From an uncultured Prevotellaceae bacterium (GTDB taxonomy: Bacteria > Bacteroidota > Bacteroidia > Bacteroidales > Muribaculaceae): a stretch of 64,000 nt of DNA. Location of the stretch: positions 22,101 to 86,100 of the forward strand of contig CAJLWM010000001.1 in NCBI GenBank assembly GCA_905210415.1, given 5' to 3'. A program made the position numbers and the translations under genes. Under the pieces are notes generated by a model, which searched no databases, was not told where the DNA came from, and saw nothing but the letters and a program-made list of their open reading frames with translations. Numbering within the stretch: position 1 is the first letter of the stretch; each line of letters opens with the position of its first letter. This document shows, piece by piece, positions 1-8,394 of this stretch.

Positions 1-336
1 GCTCTGCATCGCAACAATGCTCCGCTCCACCAATGCGAGATATTCGCTTTGCGATGTGCTTTGCTGCACGATTGGCAACAAAGGATGTGAATCACATTGC
101 TCTTGCATGACATACTGCTCCGCCGAAAGGTGTGGAACAATCATCGTGGGCTGGCAATCGCCGTCTACCGCAAACGGATGAACCACGAATCCTCGTGATG
201 GCGCTGATTCCGCACTATTTTGCACACCAAACCGAATCTCGTCGGTCAGCGGCAGGCGATATGCAAAAAAAGTTGCGCCTTTCTGTATGGCAAGATTTAT
301 GGCTTGTAATGTGGTTTGTAGTTGTGTTTCCGTCAT
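1..336 (-). CDS. menF: Isochorismate synthase, N-terminal part (cut by window edge)
   Basis: An open frame of 112 codons runs from an ATG at 336 off the left edge with no stop. The translation begins MTETQLQTTLQAINLAIQ and continues with FFAYRLPLTDEIRFGVQ and a GFVVHPF segment. This resembles the variable N-terminal domain of Bacteroidota chorismate-binding isochorismate synthases, which often have a 'YRLP...GFVxAPF' pattern. The family converts chorismate to isochorismate for menaquinone synthesis. The catalytic chorismate-binding domain lies outside the window, so the call rests on the N-terminus alone. The ATG overlaps the rimO stop by four bases (ATGA), which makes it the last visible gene of the operon that starts near 4850. 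Confidence 0.6.
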   Translation of the reverse strand, partial: MTETQLQTTLQAINLAIQKGATFFAYRLPLTDEIRFGVQNSAESAPSRGFVVHPFAVDGDCQPTMIVPHLSAEQYVMQEQCDSHPLLPIVQQSTSQSEYLALVERSIVAMQS

Positions 337-1634
337 TTTACTTCTCCCATCAACTCATACGGCAAAGCCTCTGTGATGGTGACATCGTAAAATTCGCCAA
401 TTTCAAGAGGCTTATCCTTAGTGATAAGTACTTCAGGGTCAACTTCAGGAGAGTCGTATTGCGTACGACCGATATAGTAGTCGGCATCCTCATCATCAAT
501 GATTACGCGCTGCACGGTGCCAACTTTAGCTTCGTTGAGTTGGAGCGCAATCTCTTGCTGGATGTCCATAAGTTCTTCCAAACGGCTTTGCTTCACCTCA
601 TCGCTGATAACGTCTTCGTAGTGCTTTGCACCATAAGTACCCTCTTCCTCAGAGTAAGCAAAAGCACCCATACGGTCAAACTTGGCTTCCTTCACAAATT
701 GCTTCAGTTCTTCAAACTCTTCCTCGCCCTCTCCCGGGAATCCCACCATAAGCGTGGTGCGGATGTGGATGCCAGGCACCTCGTCGCGCAAACGCTTAAC
801 AAGAGCGATAGTCTCTTCTTTGGTGATGTGACGGCGCATATTCTCAAGCACCTTGTCGCTGATATGCTGCAATGCGATGTCAAGATACTTGCACACGTTG
901 GCATGGCGAGCCATCACTGGCAATATCTCGTATGGGAATTGAGTTGGATAAGCATAATGCAGGCGAATCCACTCCACCCCAGGAATTCCTGCCATACGAT
1001 CGATAAGTTCTGGCAGGCGCATTTCGCCATATAGGTCAAGACCATACGACGACAAGTCTTGTGCAATGATATTAAATTCCTTCACGCCACATTCCACAAG
1101 ATGCGTCACCTCAGCGAGAACATCCTCCATTGGCACAGACTTATGACGGCCTGTAATGAGTGGAATAGCGCAAAATGCGCAGAAACGATTGCAGCCTTCA
1201 GAAATCTTCACGTAGGCATAGTGTCGTGGAGTTGTGAGCACACGTTCGTTGGCAATATCTTGCTTATATGCCTTGCCAAGGTCGGCGAGCATTTCTGTCC
1301 AAGAGAATTTACCATAGAAATGGTCAACATCGGCAAACTCTGGCTCGTTTTGCAAGTCAGCGAGAAAGCGCTCTGCAAGACAGCCCATCACATAAAGGCG
1401 CTTGATTTTGCCTTCACGCTTAGCGTCGACGAGGCGAAGAATCATCTCTATAGATTCCTCTTGCGCATCTTGAATGAAACCGCAAGTGTTCACCACCACG
1501 ATTTCTCCGTTCACCTCACTTGGATTATGCTCAAGTGTATAGCCGTATTCTGAAAACTGGCGCATGAGGTGCTCCGAATCAACCAGATTCTTTGAGCAAC
1601 CCAGCGATATAATGTCAATCTTGTTCTTACGCAT
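333..1634 (-). CDS. rimO: Ribosomal protein uS12 methylthiotransferase RimO
   Basis: A full-length (433 aa) methylthiotransferase of the radical SAM superfamily, which adds a methylthio group to an aspartate of ribosomal protein S12. Three N-terminal cysteines (C13, C51, C85) form the auxiliary iron-sulfur cluster site. The radical SAM triad is C148-x3-C152-x2-C155 in the segment EGCNRFCAFC. A C-terminal TRAM-like region follows from about residue 365. Length and motifs match RimO rather than MiaB, and the start MRKNKIDIISLGCSKN is typical. The gene lies 22 bases downstream of ftsY and overlaps menF by 4 bases. Confidence 0.96.
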   Translation of the reverse strand: MRKNKIDIISLGCSKNLVDSEHLMRQFSEYGYTLEHNPSEVNGEIVVVNTCGFIQDAQEESIEMILRLVDAKREGKIKRLYVMGCLAERFLADLQNEPEFADVDHFYGKFSWTEMLADLGKAYKQDIANERVLTTPRHYAYVKISEGCNRFCAFCAIPLITGRHKSVPMEDVLAEVTHLVECGVKEFNIIAQDLSSYGLDLYGEMRLPELIDRMAGIPGVEWIRLHYAYPTQFPYEILPVMARHANVCKYLDIALQHISDKVLENMRRHITKEETIALVKRLRDEVPGIHIRTTLMVGFPGEGEEEFEELKQFVKEAKFDRMGAFAYSEEEGTYGAKHYEDVISDEVKQSRLEELMDIQQEIALQLNEAKVGTVQRVIIDDEDADYYIGRTQYDSPEVDPEVLITKDKPLEIGEFYDVTITEALPYELMGEVK

Positions 1635-1656
1635 TATCTATGTGAATAATACTTGC

Positions 1657-2613
1657 TTATTTACCGAAAAGTGATTTTACAAATTCTGCTTTGCGGAACA
1701 CTTGCAGGTGTTCCATTCCTTCGCCCAATCCAATATATTTTACAGGAATCTTAAATTGGTCGCTGATGCCAATCACCACACCACCCTTGGCTGTACCATC
1801 GAGTTTTGTTATTGCCAATTCGTTGACTTCCGTAGCAACTACAAACTGCTTGGCTTGTTCAAAGGCATTCTGTCCGGTAGAGCCGTCGAGCACCAAAAGC
1901 ACTTCGTTTGGAGCATCTGGCACAACCTTCTTCATCACGTTCTTTATCTTAGTAAGCTCATTCATCAAGCCCACCTTGTTGTGCAAGCGGCCTGCGGTGT
2001 CAATGATCACCACATCGGCGCCTTGAGCCTTGGCTGATGCAACTGTGTCATAAGCCACCGATGCAGGGTCAGAACCCATTTGTTGCTTAATCACAGGCAC
2101 ATCCACGCGCTTACCCCAGATTTCAAGTTGCTCAATGGCTGCTGCACGGAATGTGTCGGCAGCACCAAGCACTACCTTGTTGCCGGCTTTCTTAAACTGA
2201 TAAGCCAATTTACCGATAGTAGTGGTCTTACCCACGCCATTCACACCCACCACCATTATCACATATGGCTTGGCTACTCCTGCTGGCACTTGAAAATCGT
2301 CGGACGTTGTGCCCGTGCTTTCAGCAAGCATTTGGGTGATTTCATCGCAGAGCAATTCATTGAGCTCCGTCGAGTTAACGTATTTGTCGCGAGCCACTCG
2401 GTCGCGAATGCGGTCAATAATCTTCAGCGTGGTTTCAACACCGACATCCGATGTGATAAATACTTCCTCAAGTTCGTCGAGAACATCATCATCGATTGTC
2501 GATTTTCCTGCAATAGCACGCGTGATTTTACTGAAAAAACCTTGTTTGGTTTTCTCGAGACCTTTATCTAAGGTTTCTTTCTTTTCTTTTGAGAAAAAAC
2601 TGAATAATCCCAT
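1657..2613 (-). CDS. ftsY: Signal recognition particle receptor FtsY
   Basis: SRP-receptor GTPase of 318 aa that docks ribosome-nascent-chain/SRP complexes at the inner membrane for co-translational insertion. The N domain covers about residues 20-105. The G domain follows with the P-loop GVNGVGKTT at 123-131, DTAGRLHNK, and the TKLDGTAKGG closing loop near 270. The long acidic A domain of the E. coli protein is absent; the short N-terminus with basic and aromatic residues is usual in this phylum. It is followed directly by rimO and preceded 24 bases away by the nucleotidyltransferase gene. Confidence 0.97.
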   Translation of the reverse strand: MGLFSFFSKEKKETLDKGLEKTKQGFFSKITRAIAGKSTIDDDVLDELEEVFITSDVGVETTLKIIDRIRDRVARDKYVNSTELNELLCDEITQMLAESTGTTSDDFQVPAGVAKPYVIMVVGVNGVGKTTTIGKLAYQFKKAGNKVVLGAADTFRAAAIEQLEIWGKRVDVPVIKQQMGSDPASVAYDTVASAKAQGADVVIIDTAGRLHNKVGLMNELTKIKNVMKKVVPDAPNEVLLVLDGSTGQNAFEQAKQFVVATEVNELAITKLDGTAKGGVVIGISDQFKIPVKYIGLGEGMEHLQVFRKAEFVKSLFGK

Positions 2614-2637
2614 ATATAATATTGTATGAAATGTTTC

Positions 2638-3375
2638 TTACTTGTTGTGGATAAAATCTTCTGCCTTTTTCAGCGTTTCGAGTTTTCCGATATCAAACCA
2701 GTTATAGCCCGAAGGATTATATCCATAAATCTTGATTTCTCTGCACGATGCTATATAATACGGCGTAATGGAAAATTTAGGCTCTTCGCTGTAATTCTCC
2801 AACGATTTGAAGATGCGTGGTGAAATCACATGTATGCCACCGAATGCCAATTTCTCATGAGGAACGCTCAGATCAAGGTCAGCGGGCTTCACTTCGCCGG
2901 TTGCTATATTGGTCCAGCCCATCATTCGGTTGTCGCTGTCAAGCACAAGGTATCGCTGAGTGTCGCGTTGCTTAGTCAGAAGCGTAACGTCGGCTCCAGC
3001 GTGATTATGAAAATCGATTATACTTTGCAGATTGAGGTCGGTGAAAATGTCGGCGTTATGCACGAGAAAGGGTTCATCGCCATCAAGCAAAGCCTTAGCC
3101 TTGAGTATGCCACCACCAGTATCAAGCAGCATGTCGCGCTCATCGCTTATCGTGATATTCACGCCGAAATTATCATTTTCCTTTAGGAAATCGATAATCT
3201 TTTCGCCAAAGTGGTGTATGTTCACCACAATGTCGGTGATGCCAATATCGCGAATGTTGCATATCACGCGTTGAAGCATGGGCACACCATCCAGAGGCAC
3301 CAATGCTTTTGGCATGTCATTGGTGAGCGGACGTAGTCGAGTGCCTAAACCGGCTGCGAATACCATTGCTTTCAT
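2638..3375 (-). CDS. Sugar-1-phosphate nucleotidyltransferase (MurU-like)
   Basis: A 245-aa nucleotidyltransferase of the GT-A fold. The signature GLGTRLRPLT is at residues 9-18, followed by PKALVPLDGVPM, and a VHNADIFTD segment carries the metal-binding aspartate. It is short and lacks the C-terminal left-handed helix of GlmU-type enzymes, as in MurU, which makes UDP-MurNAc from MurNAc-1-phosphate. The gene directly upstream encodes an AmgK-like sugar kinase, the partner of MurU in the anomeric-kinase cell-wall recycling route, so this substrate is the best inference. A mannose- or glucose-1-phosphate substrate cannot be excluded. The two genes are 19 bases apart and probably translated from one mRNA. 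Confidence 0.8.
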   Translation of the reverse strand: MKAMVFAAGLGTRLRPLTNDMPKALVPLDGVPMLQRVICNIRDIGITDIVVNIHHFGEKIIDFLKENDNFGVNITISDERDMLLDTGGGILKAKALLDGDEPFLVHNADIFTDLNLQSIIDFHNHAGADVTLLTKQRDTQRYLVLDSDNRMMGWTNIATGEVKPADLDLSVPHEKLAFGGIHVISPRIFKSLENYSEEPKFSITPYYIASCREIKIYGYNPSGYNWFDIGKLETLKKAEDFIHNK

Positions 3376-3394
3376 ACTCTCTCAACAATTATGA

Positions 3395-4825
3395 TTACTT
3401 AGCGTGAAACACTTGTTCGATGTTTTGCTCGCAATGCACAAGCTCAACCTTTACATTAAATTTCTTATTGATATGTTCTGCCATGTGTTGTGCGCAATAC
3501 ACCGAGCGGTGCTGGCCACCAGTACAGCCAAAGCATACCATCAAATTGGTAAATCCACGCTCGATATAGCGCTTCACCGAAGCATCTACAAGCGCATAGG
3601 CATGTTCCAAGAAGCTACCCACCTCGCTCTCCGTCTCAAGGAATTTTATCACCTTGTCGTCGAGCCCGGTATATGGCTTATAACGGTCGTATTTACCAGG
3701 ATTGTTCACGGCACGACAATCGAAAACAAATCCGCCGCCATTGCCGGTGGTATCGTTAGGAATACCCTTTTTATATGCGAAACTCATCACTTTCACAGTG
3801 AGAGTGCGTTTCTCTAATTCGTCGGTGAATTGCTTCATATTCACTAATTCGTTTAATACTTTTGTGAGATATGGATATTCTGTGTAAGGATTGCTAATGA
3901 GGTCGCGCAGATTAGCTATGGCAAACGGCACACTTTGCATAAAGTGAGGTTTCTTCTCAAAGTAACCTCGGAATCCGTATGCACCAAGCACTTGCAATGT
4001 GCGGAAAAGCACGAAGTGGCGCAATTGTGCCTTGAAATAATCTGCATCTACTGGCTTGAATTTGCGCAATGCATCGATGTATTCATTCACAAATTCCTCG
4101 CGCAGACTATTTGGAAAATTAGCCTTCGCTTGCCATAGAAACGATGCCACATCATAGTAGAACGGGCCCTTTCTGCCACCTTGAAAATCGATAAACCAAG
4201 GTTCGCCGTCCTTTATCATCACATTGCGCGACTGGAAATCACGATACATAAATGTTGCCGAACTGCTGCGCAAAAGCACCTCAGTCATTGTATGGAAATC
4301 GTCCTCCAACTTGTCTTCGTCAAACTCGAGGCCAGTGGCTTTGAGAAAGCAGTATTTGAAGTAATTGAGGTCCCAAAGAATAGAGCGGCTATTAAACTCG
4401 CTTGCCGGGAAGCACTTCGAGAAATCCATCGAATCAGCTCCGTTGAATTGAATCTCAGGAAGCATACGAACGGTCTTAGTGATAAGTTGCTTCTCCTCTT
4501 CGCTAAACACGCGAGTAAGACGGCCCTTCTCGATTGCAGCGAATAGCGACAAGTCGCCAAGATCTTCCTGCAAGTAGCAGAAGCGATCTTCGCTCACTGC
4601 CACCACCTTTGGCACATTCAACCCCTTTTCACAGAAATGCTCATCCATATATAGGAAAGCCTCGTTCTCACAGAGGTTGGTACCAATGGCACCGATTAGC
4701 GATTTTCCTTCGCTTTTGAGACGGTAATAGTGTCTGTTAGAACCCGACGAAGGCAATTCTATGACTTCTGTTGGCTCTACACCTACTGTCTGCGTATATA
4801 ATTTTTTTAAAACTTCTTGATTCAT
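3395..4825 (-). CDS. Aminoglycoside-phosphotransferase-like sugar kinase fused to a RapZ C-terminal domain
   Basis: A 476-aa two-domain protein. Residues about 1-325 form a choline/aminoglycoside-kinase fold, with the catalytic loop YRDFQSRN (D196, N201) and the metal aspartate in FIDFQGG (D213). This resembles AmgK, the anomeric kinase of MurNAc/GlcNAc recycling, although the usual HRD histidine is Tyr here. Residues about 340-476 match the C-terminal domain of RapZ, with SFAYKKGIP, TGLDDKV and the phosphate-binding-like CFGCTGGQHRSV. In enterobacteria that domain binds glucosamine-6-phosphate and RNase E. The Walker A nucleotidase half of RapZ is missing and is replaced by the kinase. A link between amino-sugar sensing and recycling is an inference. 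It is the first gene of the operon. Confidence 0.85.
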   Translation of the reverse strand: MNQEVLKKLYTQTVGVEPTEVIELPSSGSNRHYYRLKSEGKSLIGAIGTNLCENEAFLYMDEHFCEKGLNVPKVVAVSEDRFCYLQEDLGDLSLFAAIEKGRLTRVFSEEEKQLITKTVRMLPEIQFNGADSMDFSKCFPASEFNSRSILWDLNYFKYCFLKATGLEFDEDKLEDDFHTMTEVLLRSSSATFMYRDFQSRNVMIKDGEPWFIDFQGGRKGPFYYDVASFLWQAKANFPNSLREEFVNEYIDALRKFKPVDADYFKAQLRHFVLFRTLQVLGAYGFRGYFEKKPHFMQSVPFAIANLRDLISNPYTEYPYLTKVLNELVNMKQFTDELEKRTLTVKVMSFAYKKGIPNDTTGNGGGFVFDCRAVNNPGKYDRYKPYTGLDDKVIKFLETESEVGSFLEHAYALVDASVKRYIERGFTNLMVCFGCTGGQHRSVYCAQHMAEHINKKFNVKVELVHCEQNIEQVFHAK

Positions 4826-4850
4826 TTCTTTGATATTCTATGTGATTATA

Positions 4851-4858
4851 CAAAGATA
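4851..4858 (-). promoter_or_regulatory. Bacteroidota-type promoter for the kinase-rimO-menF operon
   Basis: On the minus strand the -7 element reads TATCTTTG (consensus TAnnTTTG). A TTTG -33 element lies 20 bases upstream. Predicted transcription starts about 20 bases before the ATG at 4825. Confidence 0.7.
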
Positions 4859-4890
4859 ACTCAAGCCTCTGGCTATATCAAATATTCTGC

Positions 4891-6471
4891 TTAAAATTCG
4901 CTCGTAAAGTGGAATCGAATCTTAGGGAAATCTGATTGCGCCATTTGCAACACATATCCCGAGTCGGCAAGGAACACGTCGCGACCATCGTGGTCGAGCG
5001 CCATATATTGATGCTTGCGGCTCTTGAATGCCTTGAGTGCTTCGTCGTCGTCGCTTTCTATCCAGCATGCCTTGTAGAGGCGCAGTGGTTCCCAGTGACA
5101 TTGTGCGCCATATTCGTGCAATAGACGGTATTGGATAACCTCAAACTGCAACTGACCCACTGTGCCAATGATTTTGCGACCATTAAATTGGTTGACAAAC
5201 AACTGTGCCACACCTTCGTCCATAAGCTGCTCAATACCCTTATTGAGTTGCTTCGTCTTCATTGGGTCGGTATTCTCGATATACTTAAACATCTCTGGAG
5301 AGAAGCTTGGCAAGCCCTTGTAGTGCAAATCCTCGCCTTCGGTGAGGGTGTCACCAATCTTGAAGTTGCCAGTATCTGGAATACCGATGATATCGCCTGG
5401 ATAAGCCTCATCCACCACGTCCTTCTTTTGTGCCATGAATGCGGTTGGTGCCGAGAATTTCATCATCTTGCCGCTGCGCATGTGCTTATAGTTGAAATTG
5501 CGACGGAACACACCTGAGCAAACCTTCACAAACGCGATACAGCTACGGTGGTTAGGGTCCATATTGGCGTGAATCTTAAACACAAATCCCGAGAATGTCT
5601 CTTCCTCTGGCTTCACCACTCGCTCCACTGCCTGAATTGGTCTTGGAGATGGTGCTATGCGCACAAAACAGTCGAGCAACTCCTTAACACCGAATGTGTT
5701 GAGCGCCGAACCAAAGAACACTGGCGCTACCTTAGCGTCAAGGTAGGTCTGCACATCAAATTCTGGATAAACGCCCTCTATCAATTCGAGGTCGTCGCGC
5801 AATTTCTGAGCATCCACATCGCCTATCGTAGCATCGATGAGCGGATCGTTGATGTCTTTGATTTCAACACGCTCTGTCACCTTCTGCTTGTCAGGCTGGA
5901 AAAGGTCGAGACCGTGCTCATATATGTTGTAAACGCCCTTAAACTTCGCGCCAATATTGATTGGCCAACTCAATGGGCGCACGTTGATTTTCAATTCAGT
6001 TTCAAGCTCATCAAGAATATCAAATGGGTCGCGACCTTCGCGGTCAAGCTTGTTGACGAAGATGATCACCGGAGTGTTGCGCATACGGCACACTTCCATC
6101 AGTTTGCGTGTCTGTTGCTCCACACCTTTTGCCACGTCGACAACGATGATTACGCTATCAACAGCGGTGAGTGTGCGGTAGGTGTCCTCGGCAAAGTCTT
6201 GGTGACCAGGAGTGTCAAGGATGTTGATTTTATAATCGCCATAGTTGAAACCCATCACTGATGTTGCCACTGAGATACCACGCTGCTTCTCGATTTCCAT
6301 CCAGTCGGAAGTAGCGGTCTTACGAATTTTATTTGATTTCACGGCACCTGCCACATGGATTGCGCCACCAAACAAAAGCAGTTTTTCAGTAAGGGTGGTC
6401 TTACCAGCATCAGGGTGCGAGATGATTGCAAAAGTGCGTCGCTTTAATATTTCGTTTTCTAAATTTGCCAC
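4891..6471 (-). CDS. prfC: Peptide chain release factor 3
   Basis: Translational GTPase that recycles RF1/RF2 from the ribosome after termination. The G domain begins near the N-terminus with SHPDAGKTT, followed by the switch region [19 protein letters not shown] and NKLDREG; domains II and III follow. The frame stays open up to an ATG at 6606, but the extra 45 residues are Lys-, Cys- and Phe-rich, unlike RF3, and would overlap the upstream gene. I therefore place the start at the GTG at 6471 ([20 protein letters not shown]), which gives 526 aa, the normal length. No Shine-Dalgarno is visible, as is common in this phylum. Confidence 0.94.
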   Translation of the reverse strand: MANLENEILKRRTFAIISHPDAGKTTLTEKLLLFGGAIHVAGAVKSNKIRKTATSDWMEIEKQRGISVATSVMGFNYGDYKINILDTPGHQDFAEDTYRTLTAVDSVIIVVDVAKGVEQQTRKLMEVCRMRNTPVIIFVNKLDREGRDPFDILDELETELKINVRPLSWPINIGAKFKGVYNIYEHGLDLFQPDKQKVTERVEIKDINDPLIDATIGDVDAQKLRDDLELIEGVYPEFDVQTYLDAKVAPVFFGSALNTFGVKELLDCFVRIAPSPRPIQAVERVVKPEEETFSGFVFKIHANMDPNHRSCIAFVKVCSGVFRRNFNYKHMRSGKMMKFSAPTAFMAQKKDVVDEAYPGDIIGIPDTGNFKIGDTLTEGEDLHYKGLPSFSPEMFKYIENTDPMKTKQLNKGIEQLMDEGVAQLFVNQFNGRKIIGTVGQLQFEVIQYRLLHEYGAQCHWEPLRLYKACWIESDDDEALKAFKSRKHQYMALDHDGRDVFLADSGYVLQMAQSDFPKIRFHFTSEF

Positions 6472-6538
6472 GGCTTGAAATGATATGTTGTTTTGAAAAA
6501 ATATTTTTTTTTCTTGTTTTGAGATATAGAGGCTGTTT

Positions 6539-7087
6539 TTACACTTCGTCGTCCTTAAACAAAGGTTCTTCTTCGTTTTTCTTAAACAATGCGGCGAGCA
6601 TAGCAATAAACTTCGACACTTGCAACATAGCCTTCTGTGTACCTTCGCTAATGGTTTTACCCTGCAATTTCAGCAGCAACGTGCCATAAAGCGCATTGAA
6701 GCATGTTTCAAGTTCGCCCACTTGCGAGCCTTGCGAACGAGAGCGAAGGTCAACAATAATTGGCAACGTGCGATAAAACTCAGCAGCATATTCAGGGAAT
6801 TTGTCAGACTTGAGCAATTGCTGATGCAATTCGGCAAGCAGAAGCAGTGCGTTGTTGTGCACTTGCAAATGGCCACCCTCTTTCTTGTTTTCGAGTTGCA
6901 TCATGGTTATCAGCCCCTCTATCCACTCACGTTCCTCAGCGCGTTGTGCCTCTGGAAATTGCGAGATTATATATTTGTCAATCGCTTCGATGTCGCACTT
7001 AAACGACCTAATAAGATCTTCCATCTGCCACATATATAGCAAATATTCTGCTATATTCTCTTTGCGTTTTTGTCGTGCTATAAACAT
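6539..7087 (-). CDS. DUF4924 family protein
   Basis: A predicted cytoplasmic, mostly helical protein of 182 aa that begins [22 protein letters not shown] recognise it as the Bacteroidales-restricted DUF4924 family. It has no signal peptide, membrane segment or enzymatic motif. The C-terminus is acidic ([14 protein letters not shown]). It lies 67 bases upstream of prfC and 32 bases downstream of the Crp-family regulator, all on the same strand, so the three may be co-transcribed. Its function is unknown. Confidence 0.75.
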   Translation of the reverse strand: MFIARQKRKENIAEYLLYMWQMEDLIRSFKCDIEAIDKYIISQFPEAQRAEEREWIEGLITMMQLENKKEGGHLQVHNNALLLLAELHQQLLKSDKFPEYAAEFYRTLPIIVDLRSRSQGSQVGELETCFNALYGTLLLKLQGKTISEGTQKAMLQVSKFIAMLAALFKKNEEEPLFKDDEV

Positions 7088-7119
7088 AATATCTTCAGGT
7101 TATACGTTGCTCTGTTGTG

Positions 7120-7821
7120 TTATCCGAATTTGCTGATTTTCTTGAGAGTGTTGTAATCAAGCACCTTAATTCTTCGGCCGTCAACGGTGAGAATCTTCTC
7201 GTTTTGGAACGCCGAAAGCGTGCGAATTGCGTTTGATGTGGTCATGTTTGAGATATTTGCTATATCCTCACGGGCAAGATATATATTTAGTGTCTCGCCA
7301 TCATCTTCAAGACCATAACTGTCGATAAGCATCACCAGAGTTTCTGCCAATCGCCCACGAATGTGCTTCTGCGTGAGGTTTACAATCTTTGTATCTGATC
7401 CACCAAGGTTGTGCGACAATTCGTGAATGAAAAACCACGCGAGCTTCACATTCTCATTGATGAAATCTTTCACAATGTCCATGTGAATCATTCCCACTTC
7501 CGAAGCTTCTACGGCAGCCACACTCGACACGTATGGTTCGCCAGCGAAATAAGCCCGATAGCCAAAGTATTGTGTTGGACGATAGAGGCGAAGTATCTGT
7601 TGGCGACCGCCAACTCCGTCTTTATACATTTTTGCTTTGCCGTTTAGCAAGCAATATAGATATTCAGGCTCGTCATGCTCAGCATAGATTATTTGACCTT
7701 TTCGAAACTTAACCACCGAGAAATTGCTTGTTACCACTCGCTTCTCCTCTGGTGTAAGGGCATCCCATAATTCCGAAAGGCTCTCTTTCGCCAAAACCTC
7801 AAACTGACTCTTTTTTACCAT
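7120..7821 (-). CDS. Crp/Fnr-family transcriptional regulator
   Basis: A 233-aa regulator. The N-terminal cyclic-nucleotide-binding-type beta-roll (about residues 20-135) contains FRKGQIIYAEHDEPEYLYCLLNG and the segment YFGYRAYFAGEPYVSSVAAV. A long dimerisation helix precedes a winged helix-turn-helix around residues 170-215 (LAREDIANISNMTTSNAIRTL). The cysteine pattern of oxygen-sensing Fnr is not present, and the effector cannot be read from the sequence. The gene has its own promoter. It is the nearest regulator to the Cys-repeat peptide cassette, but no control of that cassette can be shown. Confidence 0.9.
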   Translation of the reverse strand: MVKKSQFEVLAKESLSELWDALTPEEKRVVTSNFSVVKFRKGQIIYAEHDEPEYLYCLLNGKAKMYKDGVGGRQQILRLYRPTQYFGYRAYFAGEPYVSSVAAVEASEVGMIHMDIVKDFINENVKLAWFFIHELSHNLGGSDTKIVNLTQKHIRGRLAETLVMLIDSYGLEDDGETLNIYLAREDIANISNMTTSNAIRTLSAFQNEKILTVDGRRIKVLDYNTLKKISKFG

Positions 7822-7851
7822 TTGTGTTGTAGAATAATGTTATAAAACATA

Positions 7852-7859
7852 CAAAAGTA
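7852..7859 (-). promoter_or_regulatory. Promoter of the Crp-family gene
   Basis: The minus strand reads TACTTTTG at the -7 position, with TTTG 20 bases upstream, a near-consensus Bacteroidota promoter. The start would be about 25 bases before the ATG at 7821. Apart from this, bases 7860-8112 hold no convincing gene or terminator. Confidence 0.7.
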
Positions 7860-8112
7860 CGAAATAATTATGTTTTTGGCAAATTTATACGGTTTTCTTC
7901 GCTGAAATTTAAGCGATTACTTATTCCACCGCTCATCAACATCCACTCGCTAAAACCAACAAGGGCACATCAAAAAAACTTTGACGAACCCTCATTTAGC
8001 GTTATCATAACCGGCAAAAACACAGCATAGCAATGATTCCGACTTGCATACACTGTGGTCAGATCCCCAAAAAAGATCGCAGCAGAACGCAATAGTCACA
8101 TACAGATATAGA

Positions 8113-8394
8113 CTATTCGTCCACCACGAGATAGATGTCGCAGGTGTCAAAGTCAACCTCCCAGTTGCCATTCATCGCTGCTTCCCATCCGTATTTAACC
8201 GACTTTTCAGTCCACCAATTCTGGAATTTAGTACTCGTTTCGCCTAAATCCATCACCAGTTTATCATAAAGTTCTTTATTGTCGGCAGTGAGTATCTTCG
8301 ACAATTCCACTAAGCCGTTGCGACGCTCAAACAAATATTTTATTTCGCCGCATTCATCGGGCGTCACAGTGCCCACTTTTTTCTTTGTTACCAT
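8113..8394 (-). CDS. CXXX-repeat peptide modification system accessory protein
   Basis: A small soluble protein of 93 aa, MVTKKKVGTVTPDECGEI at its start and WEVDFDTCDIYLVVDE at its end. A central amphipathic helical region (about residues 20-70) is rich in Leu, Glu and Lys. Its size, the SKILTADNKELYDKL region and its position match the small 'CXXX repeat peptide modification system protein' family known beside these maturases; its biochemical role is not known. Its ATG overlaps the stop of the upstream maturase by seven bases, implying translational coupling. It might present or hold the precursor, but that is inference. It has two cysteines (C15 and one near the C-terminus) and no enzymatic motif. 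Confidence 0.8.
   Translation of the reverse strand: MVTKKKVGTVTPDECGEIKYLFERRNGLVELSKILTADNKELYDKLVMDLGETSTKFQNWWTEKSVKYGWEAAMNGNWEVDFDTCDIYLVVDE

Noticed and set aside
6472..6606. N-terminal extension of prfC
   Set aside because: The extra 45 residues (Lys/Cys/Phe-rich) do not resemble RF3 and would overlap the DUF4924 gene. The GTG at 6471 gives the normal length.
8033..8095. A 20-codon plus-strand frame with a CxxC pair (TCIHCGQIPK)
   Set aside because: Too short, no promoter or ribosome site, and a single CxxC pair occurs by chance. It may be a remnant of a zinc-ribbon gene, but this cannot be supported.
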